Source of the DNA: DASXUX01 sp036504595
Lineage (GTDB): Bacteria > Planctomycetota > SZUA-567 > H5-PLA8
Reading direction: 5' to 3'
DNA length: 64,000 nt
Assembly: GCA_036504595.1 (NCBI GenBank)
Contig: DASXUX010000109.1
Coordinates: 186,001 to 250,000 of the forward strand
Shown here in pieces: positions 52,581 through 60,884 of this stretch. Position numbers and translations under genes: made by a program. The stretch's first letter is position 1; each line of letters opens with the position of its first letter. The notes beneath the pieces were generated by a model, which was given only the letters and a program-made list of their open reading frames with translations, searched no databases and was not told where the DNA came from.

Positions 52581-54365
52581 ATGGCGCAGGGCACGGGCAC
52601 AGGCCATTCGTTAATTCTGGCCGAAGAACTCTTCGGCGCGCAGGACGGTCGTTTCGTGACCGAACTGCGCGAGGTTGCCGCCGCCGGCGCGCTTGCCGGG
52701 TTTACCGAACGCTGGAAGAAAGACCCGCGGCCGTGGGCGCGCGCGCAGATACTCGAATACCTCAGCCATCCGCTTAACCGCCCTGGACACCAGCCAGTCG
52801 TCAAGCGTTTGTTTAAGCACGCTGAAGCGCACAACGACGATGAACTCATGGCGGCGTTCATGGTGGCCTTCGACACGCTGGTGCGACACTCCGTTCTCTA
52901 CGAGCACGTTTCGGCCCCGCGCGACAGCTTGCCCGGCGTTCGCAAAGATACCAACCCCGCGGCCGCGCGCGTCCAGGCGCAGGCGCAAGTACGTCGAGCG
53001 CGTAAGGGCGGCAGGCTGTTCTCCTATCACACGCGCTATTACCTGCGCCGTCGCGTGTGGCGGTATTTCAGGCGCTTGGCGTTTGCGCGGCCGAAAGAAT
53101 TCGTTCCGGCCGTGTCGCGCGCGTTGCGCGCATACCGCGATGACGATTTGCTGAAGACGCAGAACATCATGGATAGCTGGTCGCTGCTGCACGCCTGCTA
53201 CGGAGAAGCGCTGCACTTCACCGCGACGAGCGCAGCACTTCCGCCGGGGCGCACGCTGGGCGAACTGCTTCCGGCGCCGTTCATGTTGAAACTTTGGCAG
53301 CAGCCGGAAGCGATGAGCTCGCTGCTGCAGCTTGTGCAAAACGCCGAATCGCGTCTGGTGCGACTGTGGTCGATGCAGCTTCTGCGGCGCGAACACAAGG
53401 AGCGGCTTGCGTCTCTCGAAATCGATGCGATCGCGGGTTTGCTCGATCACGCGGACGAAGAAGTGCAGCAGTTCGGCGCCGAAATACTCCAGACCGCCGC
53501 CGTGGACAAGCTGCCGATTACGGACTGGCTGCGGCTGCTGAAGACCCGGAATCTGACGGCACTCGACCTGGTCTGCCAGGCGTTCGCGAAGCACGTCAGT
53601 CCGGATCGGATCGACCTGGCGCAGTGCGTCGAGATGGCGTGCGCGCGGCAGGCCCCTGTGGCTCGCCTTGGCCTGAATCTTCTAAAGCAACGAACGATTT
53701 CAACCCCTGAAGAACGCGCCAAAGTCGCGGCCGTGGCCGACACGCGTTGCGCGTCCCTCGCGGGCGAACTGGCTCAGTGGGCGTTGACGGTCATCGCGCG
53801 CGATTCCTATGACCGCGATCTGGTTCTGCGCTTTTTCGACAGCCTGCAGCCCGCCGCACGGGGGCACGCGTGGACGTGGCTGGTGGGGCAGGCTGTCCAG
53901 CCTGCCATTGTTGTAGTGCAGCCCAAGCAGGCTGGACAGCCTGCTCCACAGGCCTACAACGACGCAGAGCTTTGGGCGCGCCTGCTCGAAACGCCCTTCG
54001 ACGATTTGCGGCTGAGCATCATCAACCATCTGGAGCGCCGTGCGACAACTCCTGTCGCCAAGGGGCCGGGTTTCTCGGCCGATGCGCTCGCGCCGCTGTG
54101 GTGTTCGGTGCTGCTGGCCATTCATCGCGGCGGCCGGCAGAAAATCAAAGCGGTGCGGCAACTGGGTGAAGCCATTCGCCAGGATCCGGCAAAAGCTGAG
54201 GCGTTGCTGCCGATTCTCTCCATCGCGCTGCGTTCGGTGCGCGGTCCTGAAGCGCGCGCGGGCCTGGCGGCGCTGGTCGGAGCCGTCGAGGCGAACCCAC
54301 AGTTGACGCCGTTGGTGCAGAGCAAAGTTCCGGAATTGCTGATCGAAGCGGAGGTTCAAGCATGA
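52581..54365 (+). CDS. HEAT-repeat-like retron-associated protein
   Basis: 594 residues, almost entirely helical, with HEAT/ARM-type units (for example VTELREVAAAGALAGF; RLVRLWSMQLLRREHKERL; GLLDHADEEVQQFGAEIL; APVARLGLNLL). No enzymatic motif is visible, so I read it as a binding or scaffold subunit. Its TGA overlaps the ATG of the SWIM gene (ATGA), and the retron RT follows that, which makes it part of the retron effector. A near-perfect palindrome (53883-53949) is translated in frame near residues 435-457. GGAG sits seven bases before the ATG; TATAAG at 52548 may be its -10 box. Confidence 0.75.
   Translation: MAQGTGTGHSLILAEELFGAQDGRFVTELREVAAAGALAGFTERWKKDPRPWARAQILEYLSHPLNRPGHQPVVKRLFKHAEAHNDDELMAAFMVAFDTLVRHSVLYEHVSAPRDSLPGVRKDTNPAAARVQAQAQVRRARKGGRLFSYHTRYYLRRRVWRYFRRLAFARPKEFVPAVSRALRAYRDDDLLKTQNIMDSWSLLHACYGEALHFTATSAALPPGRTLGELLPAPFMLKLWQQPEAMSSLLQLVQNAESRLVRLWSMQLLRREHKERLASLEIDAIAGLLDHADEEVQQFGAEILQTAAVDKLPITDWLRLLKTRNLTALDLVCQAFAKHVSPDRIDLAQCVEMACARQAPVARLGLNLLKQRTISTPEERAKVAAVADTRCASLAGELAQWALTVIARDSYDRDLVLRFFDSLQPAARGHAWTWLVGQAVQPAIVVVQPKQAGQPAPQAYNDAELWARLLETPFDDLRLSIINHLERRATTPVAKGPGFSADALAPLWCSVLLAIHRGGRQKIKAVRQLGEAIRQDPAKAEALLPILSIALRSVRGPEARAGLAALVGAVEANPQLTPLVQSKVPELLIEAEVQA
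53883..53949. repeat. palindromic element inside the HEAT gene
   Basis: 23-base arms (GTGGGGCAGGCTGTCCAGCC TGC at 53883-53905 and partner at 53927-53949) with one mismatch. It is translated as VGQAVQPAIVVVQPKQAGQP and the frame is kept. Confidence 0.9.
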
Positions 54366-56065
54366 ACCTCAACTTTTCCTATTTGGGCCGCAGCGGACTG
54401 CAGCAAGACGGAAAATCAGCTTTGCTGAACCTGATGCCGAATCTTTCGCGCGACCAGGTGTCGTTCGACGCGCCGCTGCTCAAACCGCTGCGCTTCCGTG
54501 AAGCGATTTCGGCGCTGCACGACGTGGTCATCAGCGATCTGCGCTACAAGCCGCGTGACAAAAGCGCCTATGAGGAGTGGAAGAAATCCGAACGGAAGCG
54601 GCAAACGGAATTTCGCGCGCAGGCTTATGAACACGCGAAAGACGAAATTCTGCGGATGCGGGAGCAGCCCGTTGCGCCCGACCTGGAGAAGCAGTTCGAG
54701 AAGAACCGGAAGAAATACTGGACCGCGCGGCAGAAGTACGCCGACTACTTGCGCGCGAATGACCCGGAGCTTTGGCGGCTGCTGATGCCGTGCGACCCCA
54801 TCGTCACCGTAGCCGACGACGTCGTCTTCTTTGAGTGTTTCTCGGCCGACGAATCCAGCTATGGCTGTCTGACCGTTCAACGCGACGGCGGTTTCGGCCA
54901 CTGCGACAGCGTGAAGACTGGCACCACGAACGTGGATTACTCGTGGGATCTGTTCGACCACTTCCAGTCGTTGCGCACGTATCGCGAAACGCGCCTGCGC
55001 GTTGATCCGCATGGGTTCGAAGTCGCGACGAAGGGCAGCGCGGATTATCGCGAGGAAAAAATCGACGTTCCCGACGGCTGGCTGCGCGGGTTCTTCCAGC
55101 TTCAGGCCGCGATGGGCCTGCCGATGCGGCGCGTATCGCTTTCGCGCGAAGCCTTCTACAACACACTGGTCTTTTTGCGCCGGCACAAAGCCCACCAGAG
55201 TCCGCGGGCGTTGCGCTTTGAACTGCTTCTCGACAAGCCGCCGGTGGTGGTGCTCGAACCGTGGGAGCAGCGCATCGTCTCGCAAGACACACGCTACCAG
55301 GGCCCGTCCGGCGAACCGATTCGCGTCTGGGGCAAGCAGCGTCTGCTCTCGCTGGCTCGCGCGCTGCCGCTGATCGAACGCGTCGATGTGTATCTGCTCG
55401 GGACCGGCCTGCCGAGTTTCTGGGTGGCCGTGATGGGCGAAATGCGTCTGACGCTTGGCCTGTCCGGGTGGACGACGAACGACTGGACGAAAGGCTCGGC
55501 GCTCGAACTGCTCGCGCCGCCGACGGAATTTCCGCGGCGCCTGGTGTACGATCTCGCACGCTTCTTAAAGGAGCGCGGACATGCGACGTTCAAGGAACTT
55601 CAGCAAAAAGCCGTGGCCAGCCCAACCGTGACCGCCGCAACGTTGAATTACATGGCGCACTCCGGGCAGATCATTCGTGATCTGTCCGCCGACGTCTTCC
55701 GCTGGCGCCAGGCGCTGCCTCGGATAGAAGGCGAAGATGCCGTGATGTTCGCGCCGGAAAACAAAGAACTGGCCGCGTCGAAGGACATCCTGCTGAGCGG
55801 GAAAGTGAAAGTAACGTCCCGGCAAGACGTGCCGAACGGCGCGATGCTGATCACCGGCACGGTGGAGGGAAAGGACGTCGAGGCGATCGTGGATGCCGAC
55901 AAAAACATCAAGCGAGCTAAGTGCATCTGCTCGCATCACTATCAGTTCGGCATCCGCAAAGGCCCGTGCCGGCATCTGCTTGCGTTACGCGCCGTCGCGT
56001 TGCGCGGCGAAAACGCAGAGGCTGCGGACTGGTACGAACGGCTGACGCGCTGGGCGCGCAGTTGA
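54362..56065 (+). CDS. winged-helix/SWIM zinc-finger retron-associated protein
   Basis: 567 residues. The N-terminal 380 residues are unassigned and include a Lys/Arg-rich helix (SAYEEWKKSERKRQTEFR). Residues about 390-455 look like a winged helix (LARFLKERGHATFKELQQ ... LNYMAHSGQIIRDL). The C-terminus has a SWIM zinc motif: C521-x-C523 and C536-x-H538 (AKCICSHH ... GPCRHLLALR). The protein is therefore likely to bind nucleic acid. It is translationally coupled to the HEAT gene, and the candidate msr-msd and RT follow. I recall winged-helix/SWIM partners among reported retron-associated genes but could not check it. Confidence 0.8.
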   Translation: MNLNFSYLGRSGLQQDGKSALLNLMPNLSRDQVSFDAPLLKPLRFREAISALHDVVISDLRYKPRDKSAYEEWKKSERKRQTEFRAQAYEHAKDEILRMREQPVAPDLEKQFEKNRKKYWTARQKYADYLRANDPELWRLLMPCDPIVTVADDVVFFECFSADESSYGCLTVQRDGGFGHCDSVKTGTTNVDYSWDLFDHFQSLRTYRETRLRVDPHGFEVATKGSADYREEKIDVPDGWLRGFFQLQAAMGLPMRRVSLSREAFYNTLVFLRRHKAHQSPRALRFELLLDKPPVVVLEPWEQRIVSQDTRYQGPSGEPIRVWGKQRLLSLARALPLIERVDVYLLGTGLPSFWVAVMGEMRLTLGLSGWTTNDWTKGSALELLAPPTEFPRRLVYDLARFLKERGHATFKELQQKAVASPTVTAATLNYMAHSGQIIRDLSADVFRWRQALPRIEGEDAVMFAPENKELAASKDILLSGKVKVTSRQDVPNGAMLITGTVEGKDVEAIVDADKNIKRAKCICSHHYQFGIRKGPCRHLLALRAVALRGENAEAADWYERLTRWARS

Positions 56066-56066
56066 A

Positions 56067-56133
56067 CCCTCTCCCCTTGAGGGAGAGGGCCGACGTGAGC
56101 CTGGCAGCGCCAGGCGAACGCGGGGTGAGGGGA
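56067..56133. repeat. CCCTCTCCC...GGGAGAGGG element after the SWIM gene
   Basis: A 9-bp stem (56067-56075/56081-56089), a CCTGGC-AGC-GCCAGG hairpin (56100-56114) and a closing GGGGTGAGGGG. It belongs to the CCCTAACCCCTCTCCC family seen at 21623, 36151 and 36813, and may end the upstream transcript. Confidence 0.75.
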
Positions 56134-56148
56134 CGATAGAGGAGGAAT

Positions 56149-56376
56149 AGGGGAGGAGCGTTTCGGTCTCTGAGACCATCATGCTGCGGCGTTCCGCCGC
56201 GGTTGCGATCGGCTCGTACATGCGACCCCAAGGCCGTTGTTCGTTTGGTGGTCACGCCTACTGGTGTGATTGACCACGAACAACCCGAGGGTTTGCCCAA
56301 CACCAGTAGGCGTGACCACCTTGGTGAACGTCCTTGGTCCAGGGCAAGAAGTCAGATGGCCGAACGCTCTTCCCTT
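56149..56376 (+). ncRNA. candidate retron msr-msd RNA
   Basis: The layout matches known retrons. AGGGGAGGAGCG (56149-56160, a1) can pair with CGCTCTTCCCTT (56365-56376, a2) over 12 bp including two G-U pairs. An AGC with the possible branching G ends a1. Two small hairpins follow (GGTCT-AGACC, 56165-56177; GCGGCG-TTC-CGCCGC, 56186-56200), the msr part. A long hairpin (56228-56337) with a perfect 21-bp stem (56247-56267/56300-56320) would be the msd. It ends 78 bases before the RT start. The long hairpin could instead be one of the dispersed palindromes of this genome, so this is a strong prediction, not a proof. Confidence 0.6.
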
Positions 56377-56454
56377 CTCTTTATAGTGCGGGCGTCTCAG
56401 CCGCTTCTCCGTTCTCCCCTTCCCTCGTATGGAAGGGGTCGGGGGTTAGGTTAA

Positions 56455-58065
56455 ATGGGTCTTTTCGACTGGCTGCTTGAAGTCGTCTTCGGGAATCCGC
56501 AGAGCCCACCGCGGCCGGTCGTGCGTCCGCAAACGCCTTCGCGTCCGAATCAAGGCCCCGCGATCCGGCCGGGCGCTCGTCCCGTGTCGCCGTCGCAACG
56601 GCCGGTGATTGTTGTTACGCCGGCGAAGCCCACGGACTCCGGCGACAGTCCCTTCGCGCCGATCACACGCGGCGACGTCAAGAAGGAGATGGGTAAACTC
56701 GGCCGGCCGACGTGGTCCAACCCGTGGTTTGGCCGCCGCGACCTGATTCCGCCGGCGAGCGACAAGCGCACGATGGTCATCGATCGGGCGATGGTAACGG
56801 ACGGCTTCATCACGCCCGAGGATCTCGTCGAAATCCACAAAGTCGGCGAGGAGATGGAGAAGGTCCGCCCGGATCTCGTTCGCGCCGAACATGAAGCCGG
56901 CTTGGCCGTTGAGCGCGCGAAGCAGGACCGCGATGAACTAAAAAAGCAGAAGAAAGCCGAAGCCGCCGAACGAAAACGCAAGCGCGCCGAGCAAATTGCG
57001 GAGCGCAAAGCCACCGATATCATCTTCCTTGGTCGCGGCGTCTCGCATGGACTTGCCGACCGGCGCGCGAACGTTGAGAAGCTTCAGCAGGCCGGCCTGC
57101 CCGTGCTCGCTCACCCGCAGGACTTGGCGCAAGCCTTCGGCATTTCGATCAAGCGCCTGCGCTGGCTGGCGTTTCATTCCGAAGCCGCAAGCGTCACGCA
57201 TTACGTCTGTTTCCAGGTGCCCAAGCGAAACGGTAAAGTCCGCACGCTTTCCGCGCCGCACAAGGATCTCGCGCACTGCCAGGAATGGATTCTGCGCAAC
57301 ATTCTTGATCGCACGAAAATGCATCCGGCGGCGCACGGCTTCATTGTCAAACACAGCACGCTGACCAACGCGGTTCCGCATGTCGCTCAAGATGTCGTCG
57401 TGAATTCAGACCTGAAAGACTTTTTCCCAACCATTACGTTCCCGCGCGTGCGTGGCATCTTTCAGGGACTGGGTTACTCGCCGGCCGCGGCAACGATCCT
57501 GGCGTTGCTCTGCACCGAAGCGCCACGGCGAAAAGTCGAGTTCGATGGGAAGACGTACCACGTCGCGACCGGCCCGCGCGCGCTTCCGCAAGGCGCCTGC
57601 ACCAGTCCGGCGTTGTCGAACCTGATCGCGTCTCGAATGGATGCGCGCCTCTCGGCGATCGCAGCGAAACTCGGCTGGAACTACTCGCGGTACGCCGACG
57701 ATCTGACGTTGTCGGCCAAAGGCGAACCCGCCGCGAAAACCGGCTATGTACTCGCGCGCATCCGCCATATCGCTCAGGACGAGGGCTTCGCCGTCAACGA
57801 AGAGAAGACGCGCGTGCAACGCCGCAACGTGGCGCAGTCGGTGACGGGCATCGTGGTGAATCAGCGCCCCGGCGTGCCGCGCAAACTGGCCCGCCGCATC
57901 CGCGCGATCCTGCATCGCGCCAAGAGGGAGGGCCTCGCCGCGCAGAATCGCGAAGAGCGTCCGAACTTTGACGCGTGGCTGTCCGGAACAATCTCGTACA
58001 TCGCCATGGTCAATCCGCCGCAGGGGAAAGCGCTGCGGACGATCTACGAGAGCCTAAGGGTGTAG
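56455..58065 (+). CDS. retron-type reverse transcriptase with an N-terminal extension
   Basis: 536 residues; retron RTs are usually 300-400. RT motifs: TLSAPHKDL (264-272), the retron-specific NAVPH (305-309, NAxxH), NSDLKDFFP (first catalytic Asp), LPQGACTSPALSN (378-390), the active site YADD (413-416) and the retron VTG in VTGIVVN (464-470). The first 190 residues are an extension: Pro/Arg-rich to about 60, then a charged coiled coil rich in Lys/Glu/Ala (about 140-185). It reverse-transcribes part of its own noncoding RNA into msDNA. Upstream genes encode the probable effector. Confidence 0.93.
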   Translation: MGLFDWLLEVVFGNPQSPPRPVVRPQTPSRPNQGPAIRPGARPVSPSQRPVIVVTPAKPTDSGDSPFAPITRGDVKKEMGKLGRPTWSNPWFGRRDLIPPASDKRTMVIDRAMVTDGFITPEDLVEIHKVGEEMEKVRPDLVRAEHEAGLAVERAKQDRDELKKQKKAEAAERKRKRAEQIAERKATDIIFLGRGVSHGLADRRANVEKLQQAGLPVLAHPQDLAQAFGISIKRLRWLAFHSEAASVTHYVCFQVPKRNGKVRTLSAPHKDLAHCQEWILRNILDRTKMHPAAHGFIVKHSTLTNAVPHVAQDVVVNSDLKDFFPTITFPRVRGIFQGLGYSPAAATILALLCTEAPRRKVEFDGKTYHVATGPRALPQGACTSPALSNLIASRMDARLSAIAAKLGWNYSRYADDLTLSAKGEPAAKTGYVLARIRHIAQDEGFAVNEEKTRVQRRNVAQSVTGIVVNQRPGVPRKLARRIRAILHRAKREGLAAQNREERPNFDAWLSGTISYIAMVNPPQGKALRTIYESLRV

Positions 58066-58094
58066 ATTCCAGACTCGAGATTCCAGGCTCCAGA

Positions 58095-60701
58095 CTACTT
58101 CTCGACGTAACACATCAATTTTTGATTGATCGTATCGGCATAGAGCTTCAGCGTTCCCGCACGCGAGGCTTCTTTCGCGTCGAAAACGCGGATGACGCTG
58201 GCCCAGCGGCCGGCGCCCGGGAGCATGCGTTCGAGCATGTTCTGCGAGCGTTCGAAGTACTCGTTATTCAGATAGTTGTCGCGATGATCGGGGAACAGGG
58301 CGACGTAGAGAATGTCCGTCTCGATCAGATCGCTGAAGAAGTGCGTGCCGAGCGAAACATCGGGCACCAGGTCGTCGCGCATGGCGACAATTTCGCAGAG
58401 GACAGAGACGGCGCGGATCTCACGGAATGAGACGGGAACGCCGAGCGCGACGGTGCTGGTGCCCCAGCGGCCGGGGCCGAGCAGCATCTGCTTGAGTCCG
58501 CGGCCTTGCGGCGTGATCTGGCCGATAATGCGCGCCAGGTCATAGCGATCTTTATCCGGCAGCTTGGAGTACGCCGAGGGAACGATGTAGATCAAGCGGT
58601 CGAGCGTCATGATGCGGCTCGGACCGATCACGGCGCCGTGAGCTTCCATCACCAGATCCTGTCGCGCTATTGCATTGACCGGCGGCGGAACGGTGCCCTG
58701 GCCGCGGATCTGCAGGGGACGGCACTGCAGCAGGTTGATGCGGTAGCGGCCGTCTTTCATGAAGTTCAGCGCGAATTCGATGTCCACCGGACAGCCGTAG
58801 GCTTCATGCAGAATCTGAAGCATCTCGCGCATGTCGCTCGCGAAAGGGGTCTCCGTCAGCAGGCCATCGAACGTCGGAACCCACGGGAAGAAGTCTTCGA
58901 GGTGCCGTTCCTCGGCCATGCGGGCCATTTCTTCATCGCGGGAGGCGAAGACTTCCAGCGGCAGGCCGCGGCAGCGGCGCGCGACGTCCACGAAGTCGCG
59001 CGAATCGAGCGAGTTGGTTTCGAGATCCAGCACGTCCACGCGGCGCTGAGCGTACCGGCGCACTTTGTCGAAGTCCGCTTCCGGCCGCCGGGCGGGTGCG
59101 TTGAGCGCCACCACCCGCGTGTAATCGTCATCGGCTCGATCGACGGCGCGCGTGCCCAGGCCGAAAACGATGCGCAGCATGCCGGCCTTCGGGTCGATGT
59201 TGCGGCTCCACACGTACGGGTTGAACGAAAAACCCACGCCGGCGGCCTGCGGGAAGAACAGGCTGCCGTACTGCACGCCGGAGACGCGCTGAATCAGCAG
59301 AGCCATCTGTTCGTCGCGGTCGAGCACGCCGCGTTCGGCGCGGTAGGTCAACGCTTCTTCGCTCATGCTGCTGGCGTAGATCGTGCGCACGGCGGCGAGC
59401 AACTGTTCGAGGCGGATGTGCTTCGGGCCTTGGTTGGCGCAGAAGACGCTCTCGTATTTGCCGGCGAAAGCGTTGCCGAAATTGTCTTCCAACAGGCTGC
59501 TGGAACGCACGATGATCGGCGAGAGGCCGAAGTAATCGAGCACCGACTGGAAGCGATCCTTCATGAATTCGGGGAAGGTTCCCATGAGGATGCGCTGGCG
59601 CGCTTCGTCGGCGCCTTCCAGAAACGTGTCCGGATTCTTCTGTTTGCGGCGCAGGCGCCAGCAGTGATTGTGCACCAGGAACGTGTAGAAGACTTCGGAG
59701 CCGACGAAGAACGAGTCGTGCGGTTCGAGCAACTCGTTCCAGCGCGGGGCGGTCTTGCGCAGGATCGCTCGCGCCAGCAGCATGCCCACCGATTTCCCGC
59801 CGATCAGGCCGGAACTGACCATGCGTTTCTTGATGTCGATGACTTCGGAAAGCGTCAGATACTTTTCGCAGATTGCCAACAGATTTGGTTCCTGCGTGAC
59901 GGCCGCGCGCAGCGAACTCTTGAACATCTCATCCACGCGCGCCTGCGGCAAATCGCCCCGCTTGAACAAGGCGAGAGTTTCTTCGGCCTGCAGGAACAGC
60001 CGATTCCAGCTACCAGGCCGGACACTGGCCAGATCAAGGCCGGACCACGGCGCGGTCGTGAGCACCTCGGAGATCACGTTGCTTTCGGTCAGTGGAACGA
60101 AGTCGTTGCCTTCCCAGACGTGGAGCATGTGCATCGACGGGGAGTACCGGTCTTTAACTTTGTGCGGATGGACGTAGAGCTTGCCTTGGCAGCGGTAGAC
60201 ATCGATGAGGATCTGCGTTGTTTCGGCGATGGGCGAAGCTGCGTGGAACGAATGATAGTTCTTCAGCAGGGCGTAATACGCCACGGTTTGCAGAGCAAAC
60301 AGATGCGGGCAGATGACCATGTAGAAGTTGCCGAGCATGCGGTCGCTGTACTGGTCGATGGACAATTCAGAGAGCGCGTCAAAAACATAGCACGCGCCCT
60401 GGCCCACGTTCTCGATTACGTTGTAAGTTTGAGTAATGAAATTCTCGAAGCCTTCTTCGGGATGCAGGTGGTGGACTTCGACGTGTTCGTTTTCCTGAAT
60501 CAACGGCGGATGCTTGGCGTAGCGGAAATAAATCAGCCGCTTGCCCTTTGCGATCGCCCACGCGCAGTACGGCCGCACAAATGGGACGTAGTCGTCGATC
60601 GTATCGACCTGCCAGACCACGTTGTCGCCTGGACGCAGTCCTTGCAGAACGCGGTCGAGGCCGGTCAGTCCTGTGCTTAGATGCGCCTTGTCGAACGACA
60701 T
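58095..60701 (-). CDS. PEP-synthase-like PPDK N-terminal domain protein fused to a degenerate KaiC/RecA-like domain
   Basis: 868 residues. The first 240 begin with LSTGLTGLDRVLQGLRPGDNVVWQVD, the entry of KaiC/RadA-like ATPases, but the Walker A lacks the GKT. From about 290 the protein matches the PEP/pyruvate-binding domain of PEP synthase (GLIGGKSVGMLLARAIL; IIVRSSSLLEDNFGNAFAGKYES; VDIEFALNF, LLQCRPLQ). There is no swivelling phospho-His domain (TSGGxTxH) and no PEP-utilising C-terminal barrel, so it is not a complete PEP synthase. The ATP-grasp part may still bind ATP. Its biological role is unknown. Confidence 0.75.
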   Translation of the reverse strand: MSFDKAHLSTGLTGLDRVLQGLRPGDNVVWQVDTIDDYVPFVRPYCAWAIAKGKRLIYFRYAKHPPLIQENEHVEVHHLHPEEGFENFITQTYNVIENVGQGACYVFDALSELSIDQYSDRMLGNFYMVICPHLFALQTVAYYALLKNYHSFHAASPIAETTQILIDVYRCQGKLYVHPHKVKDRYSPSMHMLHVWEGNDFVPLTESNVISEVLTTAPWSGLDLASVRPGSWNRLFLQAEETLALFKRGDLPQARVDEMFKSSLRAAVTQEPNLLAICEKYLTLSEVIDIKKRMVSSGLIGGKSVGMLLARAILRKTAPRWNELLEPHDSFFVGSEVFYTFLVHNHCWRLRRKQKNPDTFLEGADEARQRILMGTFPEFMKDRFQSVLDYFGLSPIIVRSSSLLEDNFGNAFAGKYESVFCANQGPKHIRLEQLLAAVRTIYASSMSEEALTYRAERGVLDRDEQMALLIQRVSGVQYGSLFFPQAAGVGFSFNPYVWSRNIDPKAGMLRIVFGLGTRAVDRADDDYTRVVALNAPARRPEADFDKVRRYAQRRVDVLDLETNSLDSRDFVDVARRCRGLPLEVFASRDEEMARMAEERHLEDFFPWVPTFDGLLTETPFASDMREMLQILHEAYGCPVDIEFALNFMKDGRYRINLLQCRPLQIRGQGTVPPPVNAIARQDLVMEAHGAVIGPSRIMTLDRLIYIVPSAYSKLPDKDRYDLARIIGQITPQGRGLKQMLLGPGRWGTSTVALGVPVSFREIRAVSVLCEIVAMRDDLVPDVSLGTHFFSDLIETDILYVALFPDHRDNYLNNEYFERSQNMLERMLPGAGRWASVIRVFDAKEASRAGTLKLYADTINQKLMCYVEK

Positions 60702-60753
60702 GCTTTCACCTCAGAAAATAGTCCCGGTGGTGATTATCGGCACGACGCATGGG

Positions 60754-60880
60754 ATTACGAATGAATGCGGAGGCACGCATGTGATCGCGCCGTTCGTTTG
60801 GCGCGGTCTCATGCGTGCTATGGGAGCGTGAACTGCACGCTTGAGTTCGCGCAAACGAACGCGCGAACACAAGCGTGCCA
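60754..60880. repeat. composite two-hairpin palindrome after gdhA
   Basis: GGCACGCATGTGA...TCTCATGCGTGC hairpin (60754-60820), then GCACGCTTGAGTTCGCGC...GCGCGAACACAAGCGTGC (60838-60879). It has the same order and much the same sequence as 18661-18850, and begins three bases after the gdhA stop when read on the minus strand. It lies between two minus-strand genes. Confidence 0.85.
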
Positions 60881-60884
60881 CAGA

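Noticed and set aside
56228..56337. Interpreting the long hairpin as a plain dispersed repeat or terminator only
   Set aside because: Not excluded, but no second copy was noticed in the window, and the a1/a2 pairing around it fits a retron RNA better.
58506..60680. 724-codon open frame antisense to the PEP-synthase-like gene
   Set aside because: Shadow frame without recognisable domains; the minus-strand protein has clear ATP-grasp motifs.
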